From contig REAW01000020.1 of NCBI GenBank assembly GCA_004293725.1, positions 1-56,237 of the forward strand: DNA of 56,237 nucleotides. The letters run 5' to 3'. Positions within the stretch are counted from its first letter, which is position 1. Each line of letters opens with the position of its first letter. Shown here one piece after another: positions 47,751 to 56,237 of the stretch. A program made the translations under genes and the position numbers. Source of the DNA: Curvibacter sp. Its GTDB lineage: Bacteria > Pseudomonadota > Gammaproteobacteria > Burkholderiales > Burkholderiaceae_C. The notes beneath the pieces are model-generated. The model had not been told where the DNA came from. It saw only the letters and a program-made list of their open reading frames with translations, and made no database searches.

Positions 47751-48566
47751 TTACTTGAGACGCGCCAAACGCTCTTTGGCGGCCGCAGCAGCCTCCGTTC
47801 CAGGGTGTTTGGCCACCAACTCTTCCAGAGTTTTGCGCGCTGCCTTTGCGTCCTTCATCTCCAGTTGGCAATTGGCAATGGCCAACATCGCTTCTGGTAC
47901 CCGCATGTGTTCAGGTGTTTGCTGAACCAGCAACCGAAAATTGGACTGCGCTTCTTTGTAGTCTTTGGTGGCGTACTGCGAATTGCCCAACCAAAACAGT
48001 GCGGAGGGCCGATATCCGCTAGCCATGTAACGGTTTAAGAACTCAACAAAAAATGTTTGCGCCGCGGAAAAATCCCCTTTCCGGAAAACCGCCATGGCTG
48101 ACTCGAAATCACGCTTTTCGGCTGGATCGGCAAGAAAATCTCGACCATCTACGTTGACACGAATAGGCTCCAACTTTCGAATACGCTCCTCCAGAGACTG
48201 CCCTGCGTCTTTTTGGTTGCGCTGAATCTCCGCAACTTCACGCGCCAACTGTTCATTCTGCCCGCGCAGCTTGGCCATCTCTGCCCTACTGACTTCCAAC
48301 TGATTTTGTAAATCAAGCAGGGCACGGCGCAGTTGAGCGGAGTCTTCAGAAGCACGCTTCGCATCCTCAGTAAAGCGCTTCACTTCATCTGACAGATTTT
48401 GTTCAGACGTTTGCTTCAGCATATCGATACGCTGACGCAAGTCGAGGATTGCGCGACGCGCTTCGTCGTCATCGAACAAACCCGCCTGCGCAAAGCCTGT
48501 GCCCACCAATAAAGTGAACACCATAAGCCCTTGCCGCATCTTGGCGGCACAAGTTTGTTTAGTCAC
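47751..48566 (-). CDS. cpoB: Tol-Pal associated protein CpoB (YbgF)
   Basis: A 271-residue periplasmic protein that ties outer-membrane constriction to septal cell-wall synthesis. A signal peptide ends near AQA, a trimerising coiled coil lies at about 35-130 (DDEARRAILDLRQRIDML), and three C-terminal TPRs follow. The GTG at 48566, 3 bases after the pal stop, is taken as start; an ATG at 48539 would give a shorter signal peptide and is a fair alternative. Confidence 0.9.
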   Translation of the reverse strand: MTKQTCAAKMRQGLMVFTLLVGTGFAQAGLFDDDEARRAILDLRQRIDMLKQTSEQNLSDEVKRFTEDAKRASEDSAQLRRALLDLQNQLEVSRAEMAKLRGQNEQLAREVAEIQRNQKDAGQSLEERIRKLEPIRVNVDGRDFLADPAEKRDFESAMAVFRKGDFSAAQTFFVEFLNRYMASGYRPSALFWLGNSQYATKDYKEAQSNFRLLVQQTPEHMRVPEAMLAIANCQLEMKDAKAARKTLEELVAKHPGTEAAAAAKERLARLK

Positions 48567-48569
48567 GGC

Positions 48570-49115
48570 TTAGCGGTAGCTAATTTCGGTGCGACGGTTT
48601 TTCTCAAGTGCTGCCTCGGTATTGCCAAGTGCTGCAGGCTTTTCCTTGCCGAAACTTACCGCTTCCAATTGGCTGTCCGCAACGCCTTGCAGAACAAGAG
48701 CTCTACGCACTGCTTCAGCCCGTTTTTGACCCAGAGCCAGGTTGTATTCGCGGCCGCCGCGCTCGTCAGTATGCCCTTCTAACGTAACCTTGCGGGCTTT
48801 GTCAGACTTCAAAAACTTGGCATGCGCTTCAATGACGGATTGAAACTCGGAACGAATAACAAAGCTGTCGTAGTCAAAATAAACCGTACGTGTGGTGGAC
48901 TTCATAAAGGCGTCTTGATTGGCTTTACCCAAGTCGACTGTCGCCACATCAGTTTTGGTAGTTCCACTGCCGCTACTCTCGACTTTTTTCTGGTCCGTAG
49001 TTGCACTTACGGCTGAGCCGGACTTGTCTTCCACTGGAACATTATCCAGCTTGACGGAAGAACCACATGCCGTGAGGACCAACGCCGCAACCACGGACAA
49101 AAAAATACGCTTCAT
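48570..49115 (-). CDS. pal: Peptidoglycan-associated lipoprotein Pal
   Basis: A 181-residue outer-membrane lipoprotein that binds peptidoglycan. The signal ends in lipobox LTAC, with Cys17 lipidated. A Ser/Thr/Asp linker is followed by an OmpA-like domain with VYFDYDSFVI, VTLEGHTDERGGREYNLALG, read in two parts, and GQKRAEAVRRAL. The start is ATG at 49115, 26 bases after tolB. Confidence 0.97.
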   Translation of the reverse strand: MKRIFLSVVAALVLTACGSSVKLDNVPVEDKSGSAVSATTDQKKVESSGSGTTKTDVATVDLGKANQDAFMKSTTRTVYFDYDSFVIRSEFQSVIEAHAKFLKSDKARKVTLEGHTDERGGREYNLALGQKRAEAVRRALVLQGVADSQLEAVSFGKEKPAALGNTEAALEKNRRTEISYR

Positions 49116-49141
49116 TCAAAAACTCCTTGATAAATTTCAGA

Positions 49142-50407
49142 TTACTTTTGGAAAGGCCCCCAATCGGGCTCTCTGATATCCCCACTTTGACCGGCTAAGC
49201 GGGCTTTGATTCGACCATCCAAGGTACTTGTCATAAGCGATTCGCGGCCTTGCTGCAACGTTGCATAGATCACCAACTTACTGTTGGGCGAAAAACTAGG
49301 GTTTTCGTCCGCAGTTGTGTCCGTGATCGCGGTCGCCGTGCCAGAAGCCAGGTCCATCACATGCAGTTTGAAGGCGCCGCTCACACGGGACACATAGGCC
49401 AACCACTTGCCATCTGCACTGACAGCCGGCGAAATGTTGTAGCTACCGGAAAACGTCACCCGCTCAGGGTTGCCCCCAGCAAAAGGGATTTTATAGATTT
49501 GGGGAGAACCTCCGCGATCACTTACAAAAAAGATGGTTTTTCCATCGGCAGTGAAAACAGGTTCAGTATCGATTGCGCTTGATTGCGCCAATCTGCGGGG
49601 TTCGCCCCCATTTGCATCCATCAGGTAGAGCTGCGACCCACCATCGCGACTCAGCGTAAGCGCAAGAGTTCGGCCGTCAGGGGACCAGGCTGGCGCACTG
49701 TTGGAACCCTTGAAATTGGCAACGAGCCGGCGGCGCCCTGTGGAAACATCATGAACATAGACCACAGGCTTGCGCGATTCAAACGACACATAGGCTAGCT
49801 GACTTCCATTGGGCGCCCAAGAGGGAGAAATGACAGGCTCAGGGCTATTGAGCGCACTCTGCGCATTTTCTCCGTCGGCGTCGGCTACCCATAGGTTGTA
49901 ATTGCTGCCAGCCTTCGTGACATAGGCCAAGCGGGTAGAAAATGCACCTTTGTCACCCGTGAGCTTTTCATACACAAAATCCGCAATGCGATGAGCTGCC
50001 AAGCGCAGGTCCCCGACTACCACAGCGTGGCTTTGTGCACCCAGGTCTTGAGCGCGCACGGCATCCCATAGACGGAACCGCACGTCATAACGCCCATCGG
50101 CCAAGCGGCTGACGCTACCCGTTACAAATGCATCGGCTCCTTTTTGTCTCCACGCAGAAATCTCAGGGCGCGACACCTCGTCCCAAACGCCTGCGACTCC
50201 CTCGATGCCACGAAACTGGCCGCTGCGCTCTAGGTCTGCCATCACAATGGAAGACAACTTTTGAGGCGCCGACTCTTCGCCCCTGAAACTTGGAAAGGCC
50301 ACAGGGATTTGGGTTAGTCCTACGCCAGACACCTCGACGCGAAACTGTGCGCTGACATGCAAGCTCAGAAAACAGGCGACAACCGCCAACAAAACATTTT
50401 TCATCAT
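49142..50407 (-). CDS. tolB: Tol-Pal translocation protein TolB
   Basis: A 421-residue periplasmic protein that binds Pal and couples it to TolA. The signal peptide ends near VSA. After the N-terminal domain comes a six-bladed propeller with repeats such as SPSWAPNGSQLAYVSFESRKP and APAWSPDGRTLALTLSRDGG, read in parts, the usual DPP/TolB forms. The tandem ATG at 50407 or 50404 follows the glycosyltransferase stop by 7 bases. tolQRA are absent; a glycosyltransferase is directly upstream. Confidence 0.96.
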   Translation of the reverse strand: MMKNVLLAVVACFLSLHVSAQFRVEVSGVGLTQIPVAFPSFRGEESAPQKLSSIVMADLERSGQFRGIEGVAGVWDEVSRPEISAWRQKGADAFVTGSVSRLADGRYDVRFRLWDAVRAQDLGAQSHAVVVGDLRLAAHRIADFVYEKLTGDKGAFSTRLAYVTKAGSNYNLWVADADGENAQSALNSPEPVISPSWAPNGSQLAYVSFESRKPVVYVHDVSTGRRRLVANFKGSNSAPAWSPDGRTLALTLSRDGGSQLYLMDANGGEPRRLAQSSAIDTEPVFTADGKTIFFVSDRGGSPQIYKIPFAGGNPERVTFSGSYNISPAVSADGKWLAYVSRVSGAFKLHVMDLASGTATAITDTTADENPSFSPNSKLVIYATLQQGRESLMTSTLDGRIKARLAGQSGDIREPDWGPFQK

Positions 50408-50414
50408 GTCGTGA

Positions 50415-51269
50415 TTATCCCCAACTGCGCACAACCACATTGGGCGCACCTATGCTTTCGTCGTAACCAATGGTAGAGCGGACTTGTCCGGTTAAACTCC
50501 GCTGCCTAACTTTGTCGGCATTCCCCCCCTCCTGAGCGCGACTCGCCTCCGTGTGCCACAGGTGGTAAACCTCCGTGCTACAAAACCCGTTCTTGCGGAT
50601 CAAGCCTGCATTGTGCAAACGAAGGACAAAGTCAGCGTCCTCATGCCCCCATCCAACAAAGCTTTCATCAAACCCATTCACCTTCAGGTAATCGGCTTTC
50701 CAAACGGCCATATTGCAACTGCGTATGCCTCTCCATACAAACCGGGGCTGCAAACGGTAACGACAATCAGGCAAACGCAGCAAGCCAGTGAGCTTACTGG
50801 CATCCCCCTTCAATCGCCTGCGCAGCCAGTAGCCCATGGATCGGTTGCGGGCGGAGTCTTGACCCGCCAACAAGCGCCGGGTAAAACTTTCGCCAAGGAG
50901 CACCCTGCTACCGTTTACGAAGCAACCCGACTGCATCAAGGAACGATGGCGCGCAATGAAGTCCACTTCAGGCACACAGTCACCATCCAAAAATACTAAA
51001 TAGATCCCTTTGGTAGCAGCCACACCTAAGTTGCGCACCTGGGATGCAGTGAAACCCACATCCGGATGCCAAACATGTGTGATGGACAGCCCTGAGGACT
51101 CACACACATGCCAAATTTCTTCTTGATGCACTTGAGTCGAACCGTCGTCCGCGATAACCACCTCAAACCTGCGATCGGATTGTTCCCTTAAACCATCCAA
51201 CACCAGTGCCAAAGCATCGCTTCGGTTGTAGGTTGTGATTACCACCGATATCAAATCGAAAGCAGACAT
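50415..51269 (-). CDS. Family-2 glycosyltransferase with Glyco_transf_7C-like end
   Basis: A 284-residue cytoplasmic glycosyltransferase. The GT-A fold starts with ISVVITTYNRSDALALVLDGL, read in two parts, with VFLDGDC as the metal-binding motif and GFDESFVGWGHEDADFVLRL near the end, read in two parts, as in galactosyltransferase C-terminal domains. The sugar and acceptor are unknown, but the LPS genes divergently adjacent suggest the LPS core. The ATG at 51269 gives MSAFDL; upstream codons look unconserved. Confidence 0.85.
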   Translation of the reverse strand: MSAFDLISVVITTYNRSDALALVLDGLREQSDRRFEVVIADDGSTQVHQEEIWHVCESSGLSITHVWHPDVGFTASQVRNLGVAATKGIYLVFLDGDCVPEVDFIARHRSLMQSGCFVNGSRVLLGESFTRRLLAGQDSARNRSMGYWLRRRLKGDASKLTGLLRLPDCRYRLQPRFVWRGIRSCNMAVWKADYLKVNGFDESFVGWGHEDADFVLRLHNAGLIRKNGFCSTEVYHLWHTEASRAQEGGNADKVRQRSLTGQVRSTIGYDESIGAPNVVVRSWG

Positions 51270-51379
51270 TTTGGAATAGACTAGGCGGCTCGCGCGGGAG
51301 GTGTTGACAGCACTTTGGCTTGCTTGTGAGTAAGCTCTGCAGAGAAAGTTCACAACACGAACGGATGTTATCACCCCTC

Positions 51380-52162
51380 ATGCCATTGATTTCTATATAC
51401 ATCATCGCTTTTAACGAAGCAGAGAAAGTGAGGGCGGCGATAGAAAGTGTCCGCTGGGCGGATGAAATCGTGTTGGTGGACTCTTGGAGTACCGACGGCA
51501 CTGCCGCGTTGGCAACTCAACTGGGGGCCAAGGTCGTACAAGTGAAGTTCCAAGGTTTTGGCGATTTGCGCAACCAAGCCCTCGCGGCTTGCTCTAACGA
51601 GTGGGTTTTCAGCTTGGATGCGGACGAGCGCTGCACGCCCGAAGCCGCACAAGAAATACGCGAATTGATCCAGCGCGAGGATGCCTTAGATGCCTACCAC
51701 ACGCCGCGTCGTAACTTTTTCATGGGCCGCTGGATCCAACACTCAGGCTGGTACCCCAACTATCGCCAACCGCAGTTATTCCGCAAAGGTGCAATGAGCT
51801 ACGACCTCAAGCCGGTACACGAAGGTTACCTGCTGCACACAGGCAAACCTGTGGGTCACATGCAAAATGCAATTTGGCAATTCCCGTTCAAGGACATGGC
51901 CGAAGTCATGCACAAGGCTAATCGGTATTCCAGCCTAGGTGCCGAAAAAATAAAACACAAGGAAATCTCCATGTGGTCTGCGCTATTGCACGCCAAATGG
52001 GCGTTCTGGAAACATTATTTATTCAAGTTGGGTTTTTTGGATGGATGGCCGGGGTTTGTCATAGCTTTGGGGAACTTTGAGGGAACGTTTTATCGTTATG
52101 TAAAGGCGATTGAACTCAATAACCAGTCTGAGTGGCATATCCCTAAGGAAACAAAAAATTGA
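51380..52162 (+). CDS. WaaE/KdtX-like LPS core glycosyltransferase
   Basis: A 260-residue GT-A enzyme with ISIYIIAFNEAEKVRAAIES, VDSWSTDGTA, SLDADER (the DxD metal motif) and WIQHSGWYPNYRQP. This matches the WaaE group that adds glucose to the LPS inner-core heptose. The sugar specificity here is unproven. The ATG at 51380 fits homologues best; ATG 51365 is the other choice. A 110-base gap separates it from the divergent glycosyltransferase. It overlaps the ligase gene by TTGA. Confidence 0.85.
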   Translation: MPLISIYIIAFNEAEKVRAAIESVRWADEIVLVDSWSTDGTAALATQLGAKVVQVKFQGFGDLRNQALAACSNEWVFSLDADERCTPEAAQEIRELIQREDALDAYHTPRRNFFMGRWIQHSGWYPNYRQPQLFRKGAMSYDLKPVHEGYLLHTGKPVGHMQNAIWQFPFKDMAEVMHKANRYSSLGAEKIKHKEISMWSALLHAKWAFWKHYLFKLGFLDGWPGFVIALGNFEGTFYRYVKAIELNNQSEWHIPKETKN

Positions 52163-53433
52163 ACATTTCCCTTAGAAGTTTTACGCCTTGGAATGCTCGA
52201 CAGATTCTGGTTTTTTTTGCCGCGGCGTCGGTAGGTTTACCAATTGCATGGATAAGTATTGCCAAAATTTTGGTGATTTTGGTGGGTTTGGGATACCTTA
52301 CTGCAAACCTGATCGCAGGAAAGACTGACATCACCCTGTTCGGGAGCAATACTACCAAGGCCATTGTCTTAGCAGTAGTTGCTTTTTTCGTCAGTTTGTT
52401 GTGGACACAAGTCAGCATGGACATAGCGCTACTTGCCACGGTCAAGCATGCAAAATTGTTGGTCATCCCTATGCTAATTTTGCTTATTCGAACCCGGAAG
52501 GATGCCCAAATAGGCTTGTATGCTTTTGCTGCGACGCAGACTTTTGTACTTTTGAGTTCCTTCTTGCTGGCAGCAAATATTCCACTACCTTGGGTAACGG
52601 ACCCAATCGGAAAATTCGTTGTTTTTTCGACCTATTTGGACCAGTCGATCATGATGTCCGCTACGGCAGCAGTACTTTGGCACTTGCGTGACGAGGGTAT
52701 CTGGCCATTCTGGTTTGCTGCACTTGCAAGTTCTGCGGCTCTTGTTGACGCTGTTTTTTTGTTAGACGGGCGAACCGGTTACGCAGTCGCAATCGCCATA
52801 GTAACGTTGACAGTTGTGTGGGCTCTGCCGAAACGCCTGCGTCTAGCAGCGGTTGTATTGACTCCAACACTAGCGCTACTTATCCTCTTTGTAAGCTCCA
52901 ATCACATCAAATCAAGACTTTCAGAGATCCTGCAAGGTGGAGCAGAGTTTTCACAGCACGTTCAGTCGAAGGAGAGCTCAGACTGGCAGCCTGCCAGCAG
53001 CTCATCGGGCTGGCGCCTCAATGCTTGGCACCGCTCTGTCCAAAGTATGCAAGAACGCCCTTGGTATGGGCACGGCGTAGGAAGTTGGGCGGTGGCAGTA
53101 AAGCGCATCGAAGGAGCAAAAGCTGAGGAAGTGTTTGGCGTTGGCAATGCCAGCAACCCTCATCAAGAATACCTTCTGTGGGGTGTGGAACTAGGGATTC
53201 TGGGTTCCATTCTCTATATAGCAATACTATTAGCTATGGCACGTGATGCAAGGAGTTTCAAGCTTGCAACGCAGAAGGCAGTGTGGTCAGTGTTAGCGGC
53301 TTTGGCAGTCGCAAGTCTGTTTAATTCCGTACTTTACGATGATCTGATCGGGGACTTTTTTTGTGTAACCCTTGGGCTACTAATGGCACTAGGCTTCCGG
53401 GAAGCGCAGGAGCAAGAGAAGGCCATGAAATGA
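52159..53433 (+). CDS. O-antigen ligase family protein (WaaL-like), TTG start
   Basis: A 424-residue protein with about ten to twelve hydrophobic segments and a periplasmic loop near 270-315 that ends with WRLNAWHRSVQSMQERPWYGHGVGSW, read in two parts. The GxG and H-x-E tail (NPHQEYLLWGVELG) are as in O-antigen ligases (Wzy_C). It joins O-antigen to the lipid A core or polymerises sugars. TTG at 52159 is the start; AAGGA lies 9 bases upstream, and the TTGA overlap couples it to the previous gene. Confidence 0.85.
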   Translation: MNISLRSFTPWNARQILVFFAAASVGLPIAWISIAKILVILVGLGYLTANLIAGKTDITLFGSNTTKAIVLAVVAFFVSLLWTQVSMDIALLATVKHAKLLVIPMLILLIRTRKDAQIGLYAFAATQTFVLLSSFLLAANIPLPWVTDPIGKFVVFSTYLDQSIMMSATAAVLWHLRDEGIWPFWFAALASSAALVDAVFLLDGRTGYAVAIAIVTLTVVWALPKRLRLAAVVLTPTLALLILFVSSNHIKSRLSEILQGGAEFSQHVQSKESSDWQPASSSSGWRLNAWHRSVQSMQERPWYGHGVGSWAVAVKRIEGAKAEEVFGVGNASNPHQEYLLWGVELGILGSILYIAILLAMARDARSFKLATQKAVWSVLAALAVASLFNSVLYDDLIGDFFCVTLGLLMALGFREAQEQEKAMK

Positions 53434-55238
53434 CTGGCCAACCGCGCTCACCACAGATTCCTGAAACCAGCTTGCTAAAGAGGCTTCAGCGACTGCAACC
53501 ATATTTCGGCAAACAACGTGGCACCTGGGTGTTGGTTGCTTTTGGCGCGATCGTAGGTGCCGCTACAGAACCCCTCATTCCGGCCCTGCTGCAACCATTG
53601 TTGGACAAAGGTTTTCAACGTGGTGAGCTCGCTATCTGGACCGTACCCGCAGCATTGTTGGCCTTGTTTGCCGTGCGGGGTCTGGCAGGCTATATATGCC
53701 AAATTGGGCTTAGCAAAATCACCAATAGCGGACTGCTAGCCATGCGACGGGCTATGTTCGACAAGATTTTAGTTGCCAGACTGGAACTGTTTGGCGAGCA
53801 AAACTCCAGCGCAATATCCAATACGGTCGTATTCGAGGTCCAGAACGGATCTGTCATGTTGGTCAACTCCATTCTGAGTTTGACACGCAATGGACTTACA
53901 TTACTTGCGCTTACAGCTTATTTGTTCTATCTCAATTGGCAGCTAACAATGATTGTTGCAGCTGTCTTTCCAGCTGTGGCGCTAGTTATGCGCATTCTCA
54001 CTCGGCGCCTACATCGACTGACAAAGGCAAACCAAGTTGCTACCGACGATTTAGCCTATGTAGTGGAAGAAAACGTCCTAGCGCACAAGGATATACGGCT
54101 CTATGCGGCACAGCGCGCACAGGCAAATCGATTTCAGTCACTAAGCGAATCGCTTCGACATCTCGCTATGAAATCAACAGTTGCCGGTGCTGCAATGACA
54201 CCGATAACGCAAATGCTCGCTGCCATAGCCCTTTCTGCGGTAATTTCGGTAGCGTTGATTCAAAGCGCAGGAAGCGGCACCTCCGTGGGGGGGTTCGTGG
54301 CATTCGTAACTGCCATGCTCATGATAATTGCGCCTATTCGACAGCTTTCCGAAGTCTCTAGTCCAATCACACGTGGCCTAGCTGCACTAGAAAGGGGCCT
54401 GGATCTTATTGAATTCACTCCCAGCGAGTCTGAAGGTAAATTTACGAAATCCCGTGCAACCGGAGATATTGAATTTGAGCAAGTCCGCGTTCAATACGGA
54501 CGTGAATCGGCTCCTGCACTCAAATCCATTAACCTGTCATTGCGAGCTGGAGAGACTGTTGCTCTAGTAGGGGCTTCCGGCTCAGGCAAAACAACACTGG
54601 TAAATCTGTTACCTCGCTTTGTTGACTTGCAGTCTGGTGCTGTGCGCCTAGACGGTAAGGACATAAGCGATTGGACCCTTCTATCCCTGCGCGCCCAGTT
54701 TGCATTTGTCAGCCAGCATGTAGTAATGATCAACGACAGCATGGCGGCCAATGTTGCTCTGGGATTGCCACAGAATCGCGACAAGATTATGCGTTGCTTG
54801 GAGTCAGCTCACTTGACCACGCTAATCGCTACTTTGCCAAAGGGCATTGATACTCTGGTTGGTCACAACGCTATGCAACTTTCGGGTGGCCAACGACAAC
54901 GACTAGCCATTGCCCGTGCCTTGTACAAAGATGCCCCCATCCTGATTCTTGACGAGGCCACCTCAGCCTTGGATGCCGAGTCTGAGCGTGCTATTCAAGA
55001 CGCCCTACAAACACTGATGCGCGACAGAACCACTCTGATAATCGCACACCGGTTATCAACTGTACGCCATGCCAATCGAATTGTAGTTATGGATGCTGGA
55101 GAAATCGTGGAAACCGGGACCCATTCGGATTTGCTGGCAATGCAGGGACTTTATGCTCGGCTATATCAATTGGGCTTAAATGCGCCAGATCCAAGTGTCG
55201 CAACGGATCCATCCACCAGCACCTGTCGGATACTCTAA
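53430..55238 (+). CDS. msbA: Lipid A/phospholipid flippase MsbA-like ABC transporter
   Basis: A 602-residue half-transporter with six membrane helices (about 35-340) fused to an ATPase domain. Walker A GASGSGKTT, signature LSGGQRQRLAIARAL, Walker B ILILDEATSALD and the switch His IIAHRLST are intact. MsbA flips core-lipid A across the inner membrane. The ATG at 53430 forms ATGA with the previous stop; AGAAGG lies 7 bases upstream. Codon use is more A+T-rich than in the 38-43 kb block. Confidence 0.9.
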   Translation: MTGQPRSPQIPETSLLKRLQRLQPYFGKQRGTWVLVAFGAIVGAATEPLIPALLQPLLDKGFQRGELAIWTVPAALLALFAVRGLAGYICQIGLSKITNSGLLAMRRAMFDKILVARLELFGEQNSSAISNTVVFEVQNGSVMLVNSILSLTRNGLTLLALTAYLFYLNWQLTMIVAAVFPAVALVMRILTRRLHRLTKANQVATDDLAYVVEENVLAHKDIRLYAAQRAQANRFQSLSESLRHLAMKSTVAGAAMTPITQMLAAIALSAVISVALIQSAGSGTSVGGFVAFVTAMLMIIAPIRQLSEVSSPITRGLAALERGLDLIEFTPSESEGKFTKSRATGDIEFEQVRVQYGRESAPALKSINLSLRAGETVALVGASGSGKTTLVNLLPRFVDLQSGAVRLDGKDISDWTLLSLRAQFAFVSQHVVMINDSMAANVALGLPQNRDKIMRCLESAHLTTLIATLPKGIDTLVGHNAMQLSGGQRQRLAIARALYKDAPILILDEATSALDAESERAIQDALQTLMRDRTTLIIAHRLSTVRHANRIVVMDAGEIVETGTHSDLLAMQGLYARLYQLGLNAPDPSVATDPSTSTCRIL

Positions 55239-55434
55239 CGTAGAAAGCATTGACATGGCAGCTGTCCATAAACTTAAGGATGGTCTGAATAACTCGCAGC
55301 CGATTGAGGTAGCGAGCTGACATTGTCCGAATAGCGGAATTGGGCGTTCAATCCGCACAGTCCATTGACCGTTTGGTCCGTCATTGGGGTATTTCTAGCG
55401 CTGTTCAGCGCCCCTGCCCAGGTTTTGGGCGCAC
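55239..55434. other. Gap between msbA and the IS5 remnant
   Basis: A 196-base gap with no credible gene. It must contain the end of the IS5-family element, but I cannot place the terminal inverted repeat because the other end lies outside the window. A short inverted repeat around 55257-55271 has no T-run. Confidence 0.4.
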
Positions 55435-56119
55435 TCATGCCCGCATCTCCATCAGTTTGCCCCGCACCATCCACAGATTGGACAGCGCAAACAGCGTCAT
55501 GAGTTGCGCGGTGTTCTTCTTCAATCCCCGGTAGCGCACCTTGACATAGCCAAACTGGCGCTTGATCACCCGAAACGGGTGTTCCACCTTGGCCCGGATG
55601 CCTGCTTTGAGTTTCTCCGCCTGATCAATCAGGGTCTCTGCTGGATGGGTCTTGTCCAATTCCTTGCGTTTGGCTGGTCGCATGGCGATGTGCCAGGTGA
55701 CGTTGGGCTTGGCATCAGGGCGCTTGTCCACACCTTGGTAGCCCGCATCTCCAAAGCCAAATTGCTCCTGGCCGTGCAGCAAACTGTTGCCTTCTGTCAC
55801 GTCATGGACGTTGCCCGAGGTGCCTATGACGGTGTGCACCAGGCCTGAGTCGGCATCCGCTCCTATATGGGCCTTCATGCCAAAGTACATTTGCTCGCCC
55901 TTTTTGCTCGAGTGCATCTCAGGGTCTCGTTCTTTGTCCTTGTTCTTGGTCGATGAGGGCGCTGCAATCAGCGTGGCATCGACCACCGTACCGGTCTTGA
56001 GCATCAGGCCGCGTTGGCTTAACAGTTCGTTGACGGTGGCCAGAATTTGCTCTGCGAGTTTGTGTTTTTCCAGTCGGTGACGAAAACGCAGGATGGTGCT
56101 CTCATCGGGCAAGCCCCGA
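55435..56119 (-). pseudogene. IS5-family transposase, N-terminus lost to an IS21 insertion
   Basis: A DDE transposase of the IS5 subgroup. The three catalytic residues remain: Asp in VVDATLIAAPSS, Asp in GDAGYQGV and Glu in VEHPFRVIKRQFG. PSSTKNKDKERDPEMHSSKKG, read in two parts, is diagnostic. About the first 100 residues are missing: the frame runs back through LPDESTILRFRH to 56119 and then meets IS21-type sequence with an in-frame TGA. It is therefore inactive as it stands. Confidence 0.88.
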
Positions 56120-56160
56120 TGGCCACTTCAAACTCCCTACTTATGGCCAGTCAAACTCCC
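56120..56160 (-). mobile_element. Terminal repeats of an IS21-family element
   Basis: Two direct repeats of about 17 bases, TGGCCACTTCAAACTCCC at 56120-56137 and TGGCCAGTCAAACTCCC at 56144-56160, as typical of the multiple end repeats of IS21 elements. The outer edge is at 56120, where IS5 transposase coding resumes. The other end is outside the window. Confidence 0.75.
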
Positions 56161-56178
56161 CCATGGGGGACTCCCGAA

Positions 56179-56237
56179 TTATGACGAATCAGCGGCCTTG
56201 GCGATGCGTGCCGCAGCCTCCTTGAGCCTGTAGCTCT
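56179..56237 (-). CDS. istB: IS21-family helper ATPase IstB, C-terminal end (partial)
   Basis: The last 18 codons before a TAA at 56179-56181 read SYRLKEAAARIAKAADSS. The Ser-Tyr-Arg-Leu-Lys block is how IstB-like AAA+ helper proteins end. The rest lies outside the window. The position next to IS21-type end repeats supports the call. Confidence 0.7.
   Translation of the reverse strand, partial: SYRLKEAAARIAKAADSS

Noticed and set aside
51304..51332. TTGACA as a promoter for the WaaE-like gene
   Set aside because: No acceptable -10 at 16-18 bases; kept out of the feature list.

Overview
The window is about 56 kb of chromosome from a betaproteobacterium, most likely Burkholderiales, family Comamonadaceae (Rhodoferax/Polaromonas-like). 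The evidence is the gene order der-hfq-hflX-hflK-hflC-DUF2065-hisZ-purA, the order hisS-ispG-rodZ-pilW-rlmN-ndk, the odhA-odhB-lpdA order, the protein sequences, and two short intergenic repeat types that I associate with this family. Coding density is very high and no stretch of more than 300 bases lacks a gene. Most of the window is core genome. The accessory signals are an LPS-core locus and nested IS remnants at the right end.

Layout. 1-2.3 kb: the tail of a TesA-like hydrolase, mnmH, a small charged protein and a DUF2189 membrane protein. 2.3-10.8 kb (minus): hfq, hflX, hflK, hflC, DUF2065, hisZ, purA, a phosphoribosyltransferase and a cystathionine beta-lyase. 10.8-20 kb (minus): ndk, rlmN, pilW, rodZ, ispG, hisS, yfgM, bamB and der, so that outer-membrane assembly, translation, isoprenoid and pilus genes sit in one close-packed run. 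20-26 kb: scpB, rluB and rluD (minus), bamD (plus) and a DinG-type helicase (minus). 26-28.7 kb: a PP2C phosphatase, an exported coiled-coil protein and zapE. 28.7-34.5 kb: the 2-oxoglutarate dehydrogenase genes odhA(sucA)-odhB(sucB)-lpdA (minus). 34.7-38.2 kb: prpE, an isochorismatase-like hydrolase and an NlpC/P60 lipid- or wall-directed peptidase. 38.3-43.2 kb: a G+C-rich plus-strand block of aldehyde dehydrogenase, VOC protein and SNF2 helicase. 43.2-47.7 kb: a YceI lipoprotein, an unusual aspartate kinase, an unusual RsmH-like methyltransferase, two lysine tRNAs and tcdA. 47.7-51.3 kb: a family-2 glycosyltransferase followed by tolB-pal-cpoB. 51.4-55.2 kb: WaaE-like glycosyltransferase, O-antigen ligase and MsbA, all overlapping by start and stop codons. 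55.2-56.2 kb: an IS5-family transposase cut at its N-terminus by an IS21-family element.

How the genes work together. Envelope biogenesis is the main theme: BamB/BamD, RodZ, PilW, TolB/Pal/CpoB, ZapE and LPS core assembly and export. A second theme is RNA maintenance: MnmH, RlmN, RluB, RluD, TcdA, HisS, Hfq and the RsmH-like enzyme. I did not find a clearly new defence or biosynthetic system. The points most worth a second look are the RsmH paralogue beside the tRNA-Lys pair, the aspartate kinase with a KIGGTSM motif, the tolB operon headed by a glycosyltransferase rather than tolQRA, the exported two-cysteine coiled-coil protein overlapping zapE, the 12-base palindrome before sucA, the head-to-head and tail-to-tail overlaps of bamD with its neighbours, and the nested IS elements. 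Several genes depend on TTG or GTG starts, which automatic annotation can misplace.
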